Shown here one piece after another: positions 32,351 to 41,109 of a stretch of DNA of 64,000 nucleotides; position 1 is the stretch's first letter; each line of letters starts with the position of its first letter. Source of the DNA: Pseudomonadota bacterium. GTDB taxonomy: Bacteria; Pseudomonadota; Alphaproteobacteria; Sphingomonadales; Sphingomonadaceae. The stretch lies in assembly GCA_023423655.1 (NCBI GenBank), contig JAFAFE010000005.1:704566-768565 (forward strand), given 5' to 3'. A model generated the notes under the pieces. It saw only the letters and a list, made by a program, of their open reading frames with translations, did no database searches and had not been told where the DNA came from. A program made the translations under genes and the position numbers.

Positions 32351-33079
32351 CTATTTCTTCACTAGCGCGAAATCGACCTGCACGGCCACTTCGGCCTGCT
32401 CCATGCCCGGCCTTATCGGCGGGGCGGCGACGTTCGCGACCGCGTCGGCGGCCTGTTCCGCCACCGGATAGGGCATGGGCGGCGCACCTGCCTGTCCGCC
32501 GTCGCGGATGATGAGGATGCGGTCGATTTTCAATCCCGCCGCATCGGCATAGGCTTCGGCGCGGGTGCGCGCGGCTTTATAGGCGGCGGCATAAGCGGAT
32601 TTGGTCGCATTTTCGCGATCGGACACCACCATATCCGGCCCCGACATGATGTTCGCGCCCGCCTCGGTCGCCGCGCCAATCGCCTTGGAGGCTTTTTGCC
32701 CATCCGCGTCCAATTCGCGGATACGCACCTCGATGATATTCTGCGCTTCGAACTTGCCCTTGTTCGGGCCCCAGTCGAGCCGGTTCACTGACACGTTGCG
32801 CGTGCGGATGTCATCCTTGGCGATGCCCAGCGCCTCGATGGACGCAACCAGCGTATTGATCTTCTTCGCGCTCGCCTCGCTCGCCGCAGGGCCGCTGGCG
32901 CCGATGGCCGAAATGCCCGCAGTAAAGCGTGCCTCGTCGGGGCGGGTTTCGGACTTGCCGCTGGCGCGCACCTGAAGCAAGGTTTCGTTGCGTTCCAGCC
33001 CGCGCGGGTCGACGACTTTTTCTGCGCAGCCGGCAAGAAAAAAAGGCACAACCAGCCATAATCCTGTTTTCATCCGCAT
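32351..33079 (-). CDS. SIMPL-domain lipoprotein
   Basis: 242 residues. MRMKTGLWLVVPFFLAGC is a lipoprotein signal with lipobox LAGC, so unlike the copy at 25514 this one is lipid-anchored. SIMPL marks are LLQVRASGKSETRPDEARFTA, ASAKKINTLVASIEALGIAK, DIRTRNVSVNRL and KSAYAAAYKAARTRAEAYADAAGLKID. The C-terminus VAVQVDFALVKK closes the domain. ATG 33079 has AAGGA six bases upstream. It is divergent from the UPF0016 gene with an 85-bp gap. Confidence 0.9.
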   Translation of the reverse strand: MRMKTGLWLVVPFFLAGCAEKVVDPRGLERNETLLQVRASGKSETRPDEARFTAGISAIGASGPAASEASAKKINTLVASIEALGIAKDDIRTRNVSVNRLDWGPNKGKFEAQNIIEVRIRELDADGQKASKAIGAATEAGANIMSGPDMVVSDRENATKSAYAAAYKAARTRAEAYADAAGLKIDRILIIRDGGQAGAPPMPYPVAEQAADAVANVAAPPIRPGMEQAEVAVQVDFALVKK

Positions 33080-33164
33080 AATCCGTCCTTTTCGTCTGGC
33101 GGGGGAAGAGGCGGCGCATTTTATCGGCTTTCCTTCGCCTGTCCACCCGCCTATGGGCGGCGTC

Positions 33165-33737
33165 ATGGAAGCCTTATTCGTTTCGACTCTCATCGTTGCC
33201 CTTGCCGAAATGGGCGACAAAACCCAGCTTCTCGCCATTGTATTAGCGACCCGTTTCAAGCGGCCCGTGCCTATTATCCTTGGCATTTTGGTCGCAACGC
33301 TCGCCAATCATGCGATGGCGGCGGGGGTTGGCATGTGGGCGTCGAAACTGCTCGAATCGGACTGGTTCAACTTTGCCGTGGCCTTCTCCTTCATCGCGAT
33401 GGCGGCCTGGACGCTGGTGCCGGACAAGGAAGATGACGAAGCGGGCAAGAGCAACCGTTTCGGCCCGTTCCTTACCACCACCATCGCTTTCTTCCTCGTC
33501 GAAATGGGCGATAAAACGCAGGTCGCGACCGTCGCCCTTGGTGCGCGTTTCGGCGATATGTTGTGGGTCACGTTAGGCACCACGCTCGGCATGATGATCG
33601 CCAATGTGCCCGCCGTTTTCCTTGGCAACGAGCTGGTCAAGCGCGTCCCCATCCGCACCGTGCAGATTATCGCCGCACTGATCTTCCTTGTGCTGGGCCT
33701 ATGGTTGCTCGCGCAGACCTTGGGGTGGCTGGGTTAA
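33165..33737 (+). CDS. UPF0016/GDT1-family cation transporter
   Basis: 190 residues, six membrane helices in two homologous halves. Each half carries the defining E-x-G-D-(K/R)-(T/S) motif: VALAEMGDKTQLLAIVLATR and FFLVEMGDKTQVATVALGAR. Bacterial members export Mn2+, so a manganese or calcium role at the inner membrane is likely. ATG 33165 gives the usual start MEALFVSTLIVALAE; ATG 33153 is a possible alternative. No yybP-type riboswitch could be recognised in the short spacer. Confidence 0.93.
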   Translation: MEALFVSTLIVALAEMGDKTQLLAIVLATRFKRPVPIILGILVATLANHAMAAGVGMWASKLLESDWFNFAVAFSFIAMAAWTLVPDKEDDEAGKSNRFGPFLTTTIAFFLVEMGDKTQVATVALGARFGDMLWVTLGTTLGMMIANVPAVFLGNELVKRVPIRTVQIIAALIFLVLGLWLLAQTLGWLG

Positions 33738-33776
33738 AGCAGCCCCCCGCGCACCGGCCTTACGCGCCAGTTAGCC

Positions 33777-35936
33777 TCAAGATTTCGGGATGATCGTGAC
33801 GGTTCCGGGCAAGGGATGGTCAAGATCCACCTTTGGCATGGGCGATGTATAATCCCCCACCTTATTCGCATGTTTCAGCGAAAAAAGCGTGGGCAGGATG
33901 CCGTCAATCCCGTTCTGGCGCGCGAGATAATCGGCAAAGCTATCGTTCATCCGGCCCTTCACCTCGGCGCTTTCGGGTTGCAGCGCGTTGAAGCTTTGAT
34001 GCTTCTGGCGCAACGCCTCAACCTCTTGCGCGGTCAGTTTGATTTCGATTTTATCGCCGACCTTAAGGGTAACATTGGCCGTCATCTGCTTGGCATTATG
34101 AAGCTGGCTATGCTCTTCGGTGGTGACCTCAAGGGTCAGCGTATAGCTTTCATTGCTCCACGTCTTGCCGTCGGTTGAAGTGGCGGTCTTGGTCAGTTCG
34201 CCCTTGCCGTCGCCATTGGCATCATAGGTGCGCGAATATTCGACGCGGCCATCGGCATAAGTTTTCCAGATGCTCTTGGAGCCTTCCTTATGCTCCGGCC
34301 CGAACGATCCGAACGGCGTATTTACTTTGGCCCCGCCGGTATAATTCCAGTCGCCATAAGTGGTGTCCATCAGATTGGAAACGCCATCGGCATTGGCTTT
34401 GGGGGCTTCGCGCGCCAGAAACACATCGGAGAATGTCTGCGCGCCGCCGGGGGCCTTGAGGTCAATGTCGAACGTCTTGTAGAAAGCAAAATCGACTTTA
34501 TTTTCTCCGCCCAGCTCAACCCCGAAGCCCGCACCGATATCGACTTTCAGCTTGCCGCTGGTGGTGAAGCCCGATGTCGGGCCGGTGGCGACAGAAAGCT
34601 GGTCGCCGCTCTTCTTTTCCATCACGATAGAGGTGCCGTCGCGGGTTTCAGCGCCCGCCTCGACACCGAAATTGGCATAAGCCACACCCATGGTGCTGCC
34701 GTTAAAATCTTCGGATTTGATCAGCACCCGCGTGCCTTCGGGCCAGCTTTCGGGCTTGGTCGGGTCGATGGTCTTGGGGTCGACGCCCTTGGGCACCGTT
34801 ACATTGTGGACCGTGCGCTGGCCTGAAAACCAGCTTGCATCCACCGATATTCTCTTGGCATCGACCCCGCCCGCCAGCGTGAGCTTGGTTTCGCCGATCA
34901 GCTTATAGGTGGTCGAGCCATCGGAATTTATCGACAATTGCTGACTGTCGGTCATTTTATAATCGACCGAGGCGCTGACCGGTTTGCCGTCGGGCGTTTT
35001 CAAGCTGAAGCTGGTAGTTGTGCTGTCTTTGGTGCCATTAGGGCCGGTTGTGTGTTCGCCTTTCACCTGCGCGCCCACGGGGCCAAGGTTAAGCCCGCCC
35101 GTGCCGCTGACTTGCACATTGCCATTTTCGTCGATTTTCAAGCCGCCGGTGGCGCTGGCTTTGCCGGGCCCGACCTCGACGCTCTTGGATTGGCTCAAGC
35201 CGTTTTCGTCGACTTTTGTGGTGGTGGTATAGCTGCCCTTCACGCCATTCTTCTCGCCGCTCACCGAAACGGTGGCGGAGGCGCTATCCTTATCGACCTT
35301 GACCCCGACGCTGCTTTCGACCTTGCGTTCGACTTCGCTGGTCGGCGCGCCGCTTCCGGCCTTCACCGGACGGCCATTGGCGTCGAACAATGTGTTGACG
35401 GTCTGGTCGGTTGTGGTCTTGGTCACCGACCAAATGCCGTCGCCGCTTTTGGTGACGGTCTTGTCGGTCAGGCTTGTGGTGGTGTTGCCTTCATGGCTGG
35501 TCGTGCTGGTTACCAAGCCTTTGGTGGTCGTGGTCACACCGTCTTTTTCATGGCTATCGTTAATGACCGCGCGGGTCGGCAGACGGGTTGTAGCGAGCGT
35601 TGCGCTCGCCAGCGCCGTTCCGGTCATGAAGGCGGGCTTATAGCTGGCGCGGCCGACCTGCTCATTGGTCGCCAAGCGGTTGCCGCCATTTTGCTGGTCG
35701 AGCGTGCGCATCGCGTGGCCTGCTTCGACCGGTCGGCCATTGGCGGCGGTCTGGGTCAGCGATTGACGGTCAGCAGCGGGGGCAGCCGTCGCGGGCGCTG
35801 CCGCTTTTGCCGTTTCCGCGCGCGCAGCATCGACGGGGCGCAGCACCGGCGGGGGCGGCGGCGGAGGCGGGGGCGCTGCGACACGGTTTGCAATTTTCCC
35901 GCTCGCCTGAACTCCGTCCCCTGCAATCAAAACCAT
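33777..35936 (-). CDS. Large beta-rich protein with Pro-rich N-terminus, unrecognised
   Basis: 719 residues, no signal peptide or membrane helix. The first 50 residues contain nine consecutive prolines, then an Ala-rich stretch. Residues about 120-340 are Thr/Ser-rich with short repeating beta units (VTTTTKGLVTSTTSHEGNTT, KGSYTTTTKVDENG, TTGPNGTKDSTTTS). Later parts are aromatic and beta-like. YSRTYDANGDGKGELTKTAT contains a calcium-loop pattern. The last 100 residues become helical (TAQEVEALRQKHQSFN, DSFADYLARQNGIDGILPTL). It is monocistronic. It could be a secreted effector or surface protein using a signal-independent route; I see no toxin motif and assign no function. Confidence 0.75.
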   Translation of the reverse strand: MVLIAGDGVQASGKIANRVAAPPPPPPPPPVLRPVDAARAETAKAAAPATAAPAADRQSLTQTAANGRPVEAGHAMRTLDQQNGGNRLATNEQVGRASYKPAFMTGTALASATLATTRLPTRAVINDSHEKDGVTTTTKGLVTSTTSHEGNTTTSLTDKTVTKSGDGIWSVTKTTTDQTVNTLFDANGRPVKAGSGAPTSEVERKVESSVGVKVDKDSASATVSVSGEKNGVKGSYTTTTKVDENGLSQSKSVEVGPGKASATGGLKIDENGNVQVSGTGGLNLGPVGAQVKGEHTTGPNGTKDSTTTSFSLKTPDGKPVSASVDYKMTDSQQLSINSDGSTTYKLIGETKLTLAGGVDAKRISVDASWFSGQRTVHNVTVPKGVDPKTIDPTKPESWPEGTRVLIKSEDFNGSTMGVAYANFGVEAGAETRDGTSIVMEKKSGDQLSVATGPTSGFTTSGKLKVDIGAGFGVELGGENKVDFAFYKTFDIDLKAPGGAQTFSDVFLAREAPKANADGVSNLMDTTYGDWNYTGGAKVNTPFGSFGPEHKEGSKSIWKTYADGRVEYSRTYDANGDGKGELTKTATSTDGKTWSNESYTLTLEVTTEEHSQLHNAKQMTANVTLKVGDKIEIKLTAQEVEALRQKHQSFNALQPESAEVKGRMNDSFADYLARQNGIDGILPTLFSLKHANKVGDYTSPMPKVDLDHPLPGTVTIIPKS

Positions 35937-36109
35937 GACCCGTCTCCGTCCTTATGTGTTGAACCGGAGAGGATTTTAGGAGGGCAGCCAACCCCCGACA
36001 ATCAGCGAATCGTTTAGATGGACGCGATAAAGCGTGGAAAATCAGCGCCCGAACGAGGCGGGCAGCCTCCTGCCGTCAGAAGAGCCGCCGCCTATTTTAT
36101 CGACATCTC

Positions 36110-36745
36110 TCAGTCGATATAGTGCGCCGTCGTTTTTTCCCGCACTTCTTCCTTGGTCACACCCGGCGCGAGTTCGACCAGTTTGAACGGGCTGTCATGG
36201 TCGGGGCGCTGGAATACGGCCAAGTCGGTGATAATCATATCGACGACATTTTTGCCGGTGAGCGGAAGCGTACATTCGGGGATGAATTTGGGGCTGCCAT
36301 CCTTGGCATTATGCTCCATCACCACGATGATTTTCTTGACGCCCGCGACCAAATCCATCGCGCCGCCCATGCCTTTGATCATCTTGCCCGGAATCATCCA
36401 GTTGGCGATGTCGCCTTTTTCATCGACTTCCATCGCGCCGAGGACGGTCAGGTCAATATGCCCACCGCGGATCATCGCAAAACTGTCCGACGAGGAGAAA
36501 TAGACCGATTGCGGCAGTTCGCTAATCGTCTGCTTACCCGCATTGATAAGGTCGGGATCGACTTCATCGGGATAAGGGAAAGGGCCGATGCCGAGCATCC
36601 CGTTTTCCGACTGGAGCGTCACCTCGACGCCCGCCGGAATATGGTTCGCCACCAGCGTCGGGATGCCGATACCAAGATTGACGTAATAGCCGTCCTGCAA
36701 TTCCTTGGCCGCGCGGGCCGCCATTTCGTCACGAGTCCAGGGCAT
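36110..36745 (-). CDS. scoB: Succinyl-CoA:3-ketoacid CoA-transferase subunit B
   Basis: 211 residues. Beta subunit of the heterodimeric CoA-transferase that activates acetoacetate with succinyl-CoA. The catalytic Glu lies in EVTLQSENGMLGIGPFP; other marks are GYYVNLGIGIPTLVANHIP, IRGGHIDLTVLGAMEVDEKGDIANWMIPGKM and GMGGAMDLVAGVKKIIVVMEH. It is the last gene of the cluster, 63 bp after the acid phosphatase gene and separated from scoA by three genes. Confidence 0.96.
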   Translation of the reverse strand: MPWTRDEMAARAAKELQDGYYVNLGIGIPTLVANHIPAGVEVTLQSENGMLGIGPFPYPDEVDPDLINAGKQTISELPQSVYFSSSDSFAMIRGGHIDLTVLGAMEVDEKGDIANWMIPGKMIKGMGGAMDLVAGVKKIIVVMEHNAKDGSPKFIPECTLPLTGKNVVDMIITDLAVFQRPDHDSPFKLVELAPGVTKEEVREKTTAHYID

Positions 36746-36808
36746 GGATCATCCTTTCAACTAAATCATTCAATCGGTTCGGCCCGTAAGCGGGCGGGAA
36801 AGCGGTCA

Positions 36809-37738
36809 TTATGGCTGCGGCTCCCAACGGGTCGCGGCGGGGAAAGCGTCATCATAGCTTATGCGGTCCCACGGGCCATAGGTCGAATTGGGGAGCAGGA
36901 ACCAGCCTTTGCCCCACAAAGCATAAACCGGCGTTGTGGTGGCCAGTGTGCGGCGTTGGGCAGCGGTCAGCGCCTTATCGTTAAAGGCTTGGGCAAAATC
37001 GCCAAGCTGGTCGCCGACCATCGCGACAACGCAATAGCGTTCGGCGATTTTCGAGCGGCGCGCATCTTTGGCCGAACCGGTCGCATCATCGCCTTTGAGG
37101 AACAAGGTTTCTCCGTGGACGAAATCGCCCAGCCCTGCGGTCTTGAGCGTGGCGGCGGTTTGGGCCGCGTTGCGCGCTTCGCGGTTGGTGTTGACGACGA
37201 CCGTGATATTGGCGGCGCGCAAGGCTTTGAGCGCATCAACCACGCCCGGCATCGGCAAGACTTTGCCTTCGCCGGTGCGCTCCCAATCGTCCCACACTTT
37301 AGGGTCGAAATGTGCGCCGCGTTCGGCGGCCCAGCGCGCTTGTCCCAAATTCCAGATGAGGGTTTCATCGGCATCGAAGATCACCGCCGCCGGTTTGGTG
37401 CCACAGGAAGCAAAGTGCGGGGCCTGCAATGTCGCGCCCGCGCCCAGCACCACCGATTGCCGCTTGGCGCGATCCTCGTCGCGGGTCTTGGCGGCGGTAA
37501 CGGCATAATGGGTCATTGCGTCATAAGTCTGGCGGATGATGACGCTCGCTTCGGCCGAGCCGAACAGCCATTGTTCGGCGGGGCGGATGGGCGTTACTTG
37601 CTGCGCGGCGGGCGCAGGCGCGACGGGCCCAGGCAGCGGGGCGGGTGTATCCTGATGCGCCGCAACACTCGCACAGCCACCCAGCACCATAGCGGCAACA
37701 AGTGCCGTCACCCCTGTGCTGTTGCGCATAATCTTCAT
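36809..37738 (-). CDS. HAD acid phosphatase lipoprotein, e(P4)-like
   Basis: 309 residues. MKIMRNSTGVTALVAAMVLG followed by GC is a lipoprotein signal with lipobox LGGC. The HAD catalytic motif is intact: KPAAVIFDADETLIWNLGQ (DxDET). Motif II is in ITVVVNTNREARN, the Lys in LFLKGDDATGSAKDARRSKI, and the acidic pair in VAMVGDQLGDFAQAF. The family (class C acid phosphatase, 5'-nucleotidase e(P4)) dephosphorylates nucleotides on the outer membrane. Start overlaps the upstream gene's stop (ATGA). Confidence 0.9.
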   Translation of the reverse strand: MKIMRNSTGVTALVAAMVLGGCASVAAHQDTPAPLPGPVAPAPAAQQVTPIRPAEQWLFGSAEASVIIRQTYDAMTHYAVTAAKTRDEDRAKRQSVVLGAGATLQAPHFASCGTKPAAVIFDADETLIWNLGQARWAAERGAHFDPKVWDDWERTGEGKVLPMPGVVDALKALRAANITVVVNTNREARNAAQTAATLKTAGLGDFVHGETLFLKGDDATGSAKDARRSKIAERYCVVAMVGDQLGDFAQAFNDKALTAAQRRTLATTTPVYALWGKGWFLLPNSTYGPWDRISYDDAFPAATRWEPQP

Positions 37739-38685
37739 GGCTGACCTCCTGCTAGCGGCGCCCGCAATTCGGGCAAGATGAACCAGCCTGCGCCCGCAAG
37801 CTTTTGCACCGGCGCGCCGATCTGGCCGCTATTACGGGCAAGCGCGGGGGTGAGCTGGTCGCTAAAATCTTCATAACGGTCGCCCGCCATTGCAACGATG
37901 CAGTTGCTGCTCGCAATTTTCCAGCGCAGCGTGTCCTTGCTATTCGATTGGCGGTCGCCGACCAGATAGAAAGTATCGTTGCGCTTGGCCGGACCAAGCC
38001 CCGCGACGACCAGATCGGTCGCCACCATATTGGCTTCCTTTTCGGGAACGCTCGCGACGAAAATCACCTTGCCGCCCTTTTCGCGGATGCCGTCGAATAA
38101 TTCGATCAGCGCATCGCTCACCGGCACGCTGGTTTCGGTGGTGCCGTCAAGGTCAACCAGTAAAGCGGGCGGCATATTTTCGCACAGGGTAAAATCAGGC
38201 TTGGCCACCGTGCCAAAGGGCGACAGCACGACCGACCCGCTCGCGGGTTTGACGCCGGGCTTAAGCTTGCCGTTCCAATAATCGGCCACGCGCGCCGCGC
38301 TATCGGGAGAGCGCAGGTCAAAACCGGCAAAGCCCGATGCAGGCGGCGCTTCGGAAATGGGTGGAACAGCGACCGCCTTACGCGGATCAAACGCATCCGC
38401 CGATACGATTTTCGGACCGCCCTCGCCTTCAAGGCCCGCCATCATCGCGCGCGCTTCTGAGGTGGCTAGGCCGGAGGCCGGAGCGCCCTTGTCCGCCGCC
38501 GCATGGTCGGCAATCGCCTTGTCGGTCACCGCCGGATTGCGTTTATAGCGCGTGCGCCGGTCAAGCTCCTTCTTGCCCAGCACCGCCGCCGCGCCCACCG
38601 GGATGACCGCCGCGACGCAGCCGCCTAGGCCGGTCGCGAGCAAGGCGGACAGCAGAACCACGGCAAAAGGGCGGCGCATCGTCAT
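37735..38685 (-). CDS. HAD-like lipoprotein with altered catalytic motif
   Basis: 316 residues, paralogue of the next gene. MTMRRPFAVVLLSALLATGL with lipobox LGGC marks a lipoprotein. The HAD core reads PALLVDLDGTTETSVPVSDA (DxDG rather than DxDET), VIFVASVPEKEANM, FYLVGDRQSNSKDTLRWKIA and VAMAGDRYEDFSDQL. The first Asp pair is retained but the Glu that defines e(P4) phosphatases is missing. A 100-residue Ala-rich region precedes the domain. It may be a weaker or differently specific phosphatase, or a non-catalytic partner. Its stop overlaps the start of the neighbour, so the two are made together. Confidence 0.85.
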   Translation of the reverse strand: MTMRRPFAVVLLSALLATGLGGCVAAVIPVGAAAVLGKKELDRRTRYKRNPAVTDKAIADHAAADKGAPASGLATSEARAMMAGLEGEGGPKIVSADAFDPRKAVAVPPISEAPPASGFAGFDLRSPDSAARVADYWNGKLKPGVKPASGSVVLSPFGTVAKPDFTLCENMPPALLVDLDGTTETSVPVSDALIELFDGIREKGGKVIFVASVPEKEANMVATDLVVAGLGPAKRNDTFYLVGDRQSNSKDTLRWKIASSNCIVAMAGDRYEDFSDQLTPALARNSGQIGAPVQKLAGAGWFILPELRAPLAGGQP

Positions 38686-38689
38686 ACGC

Positions 38690-39010
38690 TTAGTTGACCG
38701 TGCCGGACGGCACCTGCTTCACCGCATCGGTGGGCGATGCCAGTTCGGCGTTAAAGCCTTCCATAATGCGTTCAAACGCATGATCGGGCGAAACCTGCAC
38801 GGCTTGCGCCCAGGCTTGGGCGGCGTGGCGCAGCGCATCGACCGCTGCCATACCGAACAATGCCGGATCCGCGCCCAGATTTTGCGGCTCGATAATGCAA
38901 AAGGCCTGCGCGCCTTGCTGCCCCGACCACATGCGCAAAAATTCCTTATGGCTGGTTAGCCGGTCGGCGATGGAGCTGAGGTCCAGCTCGCCCTTGATGT
39001 CGCCAGCCAT
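38690..39010 (-). CDS. DUF5076 protein
   Basis: 106 residues, soluble. Recognised as DUF5076 by the pattern HKEFLRMWSGQQGAQAFCII, LGADPALFGMAAVDALRHAA and AWAQAVQVSPDHAFERIMEG. Function unknown; it is often seen beside scoA in sphingomonads. Its ATG overlaps the scoA stop by one base (TAATG), so translation is coupled. Confidence 0.85.
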   Translation of the reverse strand: MAGDIKGELDLSSIADRLTSHKEFLRMWSGQQGAQAFCIIEPQNLGADPALFGMAAVDALRHAAQAWAQAVQVSPDHAFERIMEGFNAELASPTDAVKQVPSGTVN

Positions 39011-39717
39011 TATGCGGTTTCCCGCTCGCGGGTCGTCACAAATTCGATTTTTTTGTCATAAGGCGCGCCGACGATCATGCGCTTCACATAAATGCCGGGG
39101 AGGTGGATGCAATCGGGGTCGAGGCTACCGACCGGCACCACTTCTTCGACTTCGGCGACGCAAATTTTGGCGGCGGTTGCCATTGGCTGGTTAAAGTTGC
39201 GCGCGGTTTTGCGGAACACCAAATTGCCCGCCTCATCCGCTTTCCAGCCCTTGATGATCGCCACATCGGCAAAGATGCCGCGCTCCAATATATAGGTCTG
39301 GCCGTCAAAATCCTTATGCTCTTTGCCCTCGGCCACCTGTGTGCCGACACCGGTTTTGGTGTAAAAGCCGGGGATGCCAGCGCCGCCAGCACGGCAGCGT
39401 TCGGCGAGCGTCCCTTGCGGGCAAAATTCGACCTCCAGCTCGCCGGACAGGAACTGGCGTTCAAATTCCTTATTTTCGCCGACATAAGAGGAAATCATCT
39501 TTTTGACCTGACGGGTGCGCAGCAATTTGCCGAGGCCTTCGCCGTCAATCCCCGCATTATTAGACGCGATGGTCAAATCCTTGACCCCGCTTGCCTGGAT
39601 GGCGTCGATCAACCGCTCCGGAATCCCGCTCAGCCCGAAGCCGCCCGCGCATAAATGCATCCCGTCGAACAATAGTCCGTCGAGGGCGGAGGCGGCATCG
39701 GAATAAAGCTTTTTCAT
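39010..39717 (-). CDS. scoA: Succinyl-CoA:3-ketoacid CoA-transferase subunit A
   Basis: 235 residues. Alpha subunit, binding CoA: GLLFDGMHLCAGGFGLSGIPERLIDAI, DLTIASNNAGIDGEGLGKLL, MISSYVGENKEFERQFLSGELEVEFCPQGTLAERCRAGGAGIPGF and FADVAIIKGWKADEAGNLVF. It begins the operon scoA-DUF5076-HAD-HAD-scoB. The complete enzyme requires scoB at the far end, so the intervening genes have been inserted or maintained in an otherwise contiguous pair. Confidence 0.96.
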   Translation of the reverse strand: MKKLYSDAASALDGLLFDGMHLCAGGFGLSGIPERLIDAIQASGVKDLTIASNNAGIDGEGLGKLLRTRQVKKMISSYVGENKEFERQFLSGELEVEFCPQGTLAERCRAGGAGIPGFYTKTGVGTQVAEGKEHKDFDGQTYILERGIFADVAIIKGWKADEAGNLVFRKTARNFNQPMATAAKICVAEVEEVVPVGSLDPDCIHLPGIYVKRMIVGAPYDKKIEFVTTRERETA

Positions 39718-40173
39718 CGGAAACGGTCACTTTCTGTTTTGAGAGCGCGGGTGATGGTGCGAGCAGCCATAAAAGCCGCCCCCGCCCCGGTCAACGTCCG
39801 AAACGGGACCATGCCGGTTGCTGCCGGAGGCTATAGCATAAATGTCGACGCTCCGTGCGCAATCAAACTGCGCCGTCAAACTATGCAGGCAAATCCGTAA
39901 CGTCAAAAACGGGGCTTTTAGCCGGGAGCCAAATCGCGGCTGGCGCATTTCACCTTTATAGGGGCAGCGATTTTCCCGGCGCCTTGCAAAAGGCGCAGAC
40001 AGATGGGCAGACAGATGCGTGGTTAGGCGCAGACTTTCTTGATCCTGAACAAAGAGCGAGACACAATCATGCCCCATAGTCAAAGCGGATCAGACGGAAG
40101 CGGCCCTGCCGAGTCGCGCGGCAACACGCGCTCGCGCCCGCTTCATCCCGCGCTGCATCCGATGGAGGGCAAG
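39718..40173. other. Gene-free stretch between scoA and the stress gene
   Basis: Divergent promoter region. No ORF is supported apart from a possible N-terminal extension of the plus-strand gene. It holds an imperfect stem around 39917-39940 (GGGGCTTTTAGCC type) and short direct copies of GGCGCAGAC and GCAGACAGATG near 39989-40030. I see no known operator. Confidence 0.5.
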
Positions 40174-40986
40174 ATGAAATCTGTTATTTTATATGTGCAT
40201 GACGACAACGGCATGGAAAGCCGGATGCAGGCGGCGCTCGATATTGCGCGCGCGGATAATGGCCATATCGAATGTGTGACCTGCAAGCCGCTGACCGCGC
40301 TGATGCTGACCGACCCGTTCGGCGCGACCTTCATGGTGCCCGAAGCCATTCAGGCGGTCGATGAAGCCGCCGAGCGCGCGAGCAATCTTATCGAAAAGCG
40401 TATGGCCAAGGAGGATGTGTCCTGGTCGCTGGTCGGAGGCGATGGCGACCCGGCGGAAATCCTCGCCAATCGGGGCCGTTTGGCCGACCTCGTCATCCTG
40501 TCCTTCAACCATGACAATGACGCTGACGCGGCCATGAGCCAGTCACTTGTCGGCGATGTCGCGCTGGCCGCGCCCATTCCGGTGCTGGCCGTCCCCGGCG
40601 ATGGCCGCCCGCTGGCGCTCACCGGCACCTGCGCCATATTATGGAATGGTAGCAAGGAGGCCGCCAACGCGATCCGCGCCGCCGTGCCTTTGCTCAAACA
40701 GGCCGCTTCGGTCCATCTTGTCACCATCACCGACGAAGCACAGGAATTTGCCGCGCTCGATGCTGCCAGCTATTTGTCACGCCACGGCATCAAGGCCGAA
40801 ATCATCGCCGCCGAAAAGAAGGACGGCACGGTGATGGAGGGCCTGACCAGCGCGATCGACCAATGCGGGGCAGGCTGGATCGTGATGGGCGCTTATAGCC
40901 GCGGGCCTTTGCGCGAATGGCTGTTTGGCGGTGTCACCCACGACATATTATCACGCACCCGCATCCCGCTCTTTATCGCGCATTAA
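40174..40986 (+). CDS. Universal stress protein with two USP domains
   Basis: 270 residues. Two tandem USP folds: MKSVILYVHDDNGMESRMQA to LAVPGDGRPL, then GTCAILWNGSKEAANAIRAA to the end. The second domain keeps the ATP-type loop IVMGAYSRGPLREWLFGGVTHDILS (GxxxRxxxxxxxxGSxxxxx-like); the first is degenerate. Such proteins aid survival under stress. ATG 40174 is preceded by GGAGGG. Starts at 40069 or 40162 would add a basic, low-complexity extension. A terminator follows at 41041. Confidence 0.9.
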   Translation: MKSVILYVHDDNGMESRMQAALDIARADNGHIECVTCKPLTALMLTDPFGATFMVPEAIQAVDEAAERASNLIEKRMAKEDVSWSLVGGDGDPAEILANRGRLADLVILSFNHDNDADAAMSQSLVGDVALAAPIPVLAVPGDGRPLALTGTCAILWNGSKEAANAIRAAVPLLKQAASVHLVTITDEAQEFAALDAASYLSRHGIKAEIIAAEKKDGTVMEGLTSAIDQCGAGWIVMGAYSRGPLREWLFGGVTHDILSRTRIPLFIAH

Positions 40987-41040
40987 GGGGTGCAATAACG
41001 GGCGCATCGAGGGGCGTAATCAGCGCCGCAACTAAGCATA

Positions 41041-41075
41041 AAAAAAGGGCCGCCCCGTACTGGCAGCCCTTTTTC
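41041..41075. terminator. Bidirectional terminator between convergent genes
   Basis: AAAAAGGGC and GCCCTTTTT form the outer stem, with an inner CGCC/GGC stem. A and T runs on both sides serve both strands. It separates the universal stress gene (+) from the YflT-like gene (-). Confidence 0.88.
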
Positions 41076-41109
41076 TGTTTCAACCGGGTTTTGGTCAGGC
41101 GTGGTGCGT

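Noticed and set aside
33080..33164. Manganese (yybP-ykoY) riboswitch before the UPF0016 gene
   Set aside because: The divergent spacer of 85 bp is too short, and no riboswitch stem could be drawn.
36122..37744. Open frame of 540 codons on the plus strand across scoB and the acid phosphatase gene
   Set aside because: Spans two real minus-strand genes and the gap between them; reverse-frame composition.
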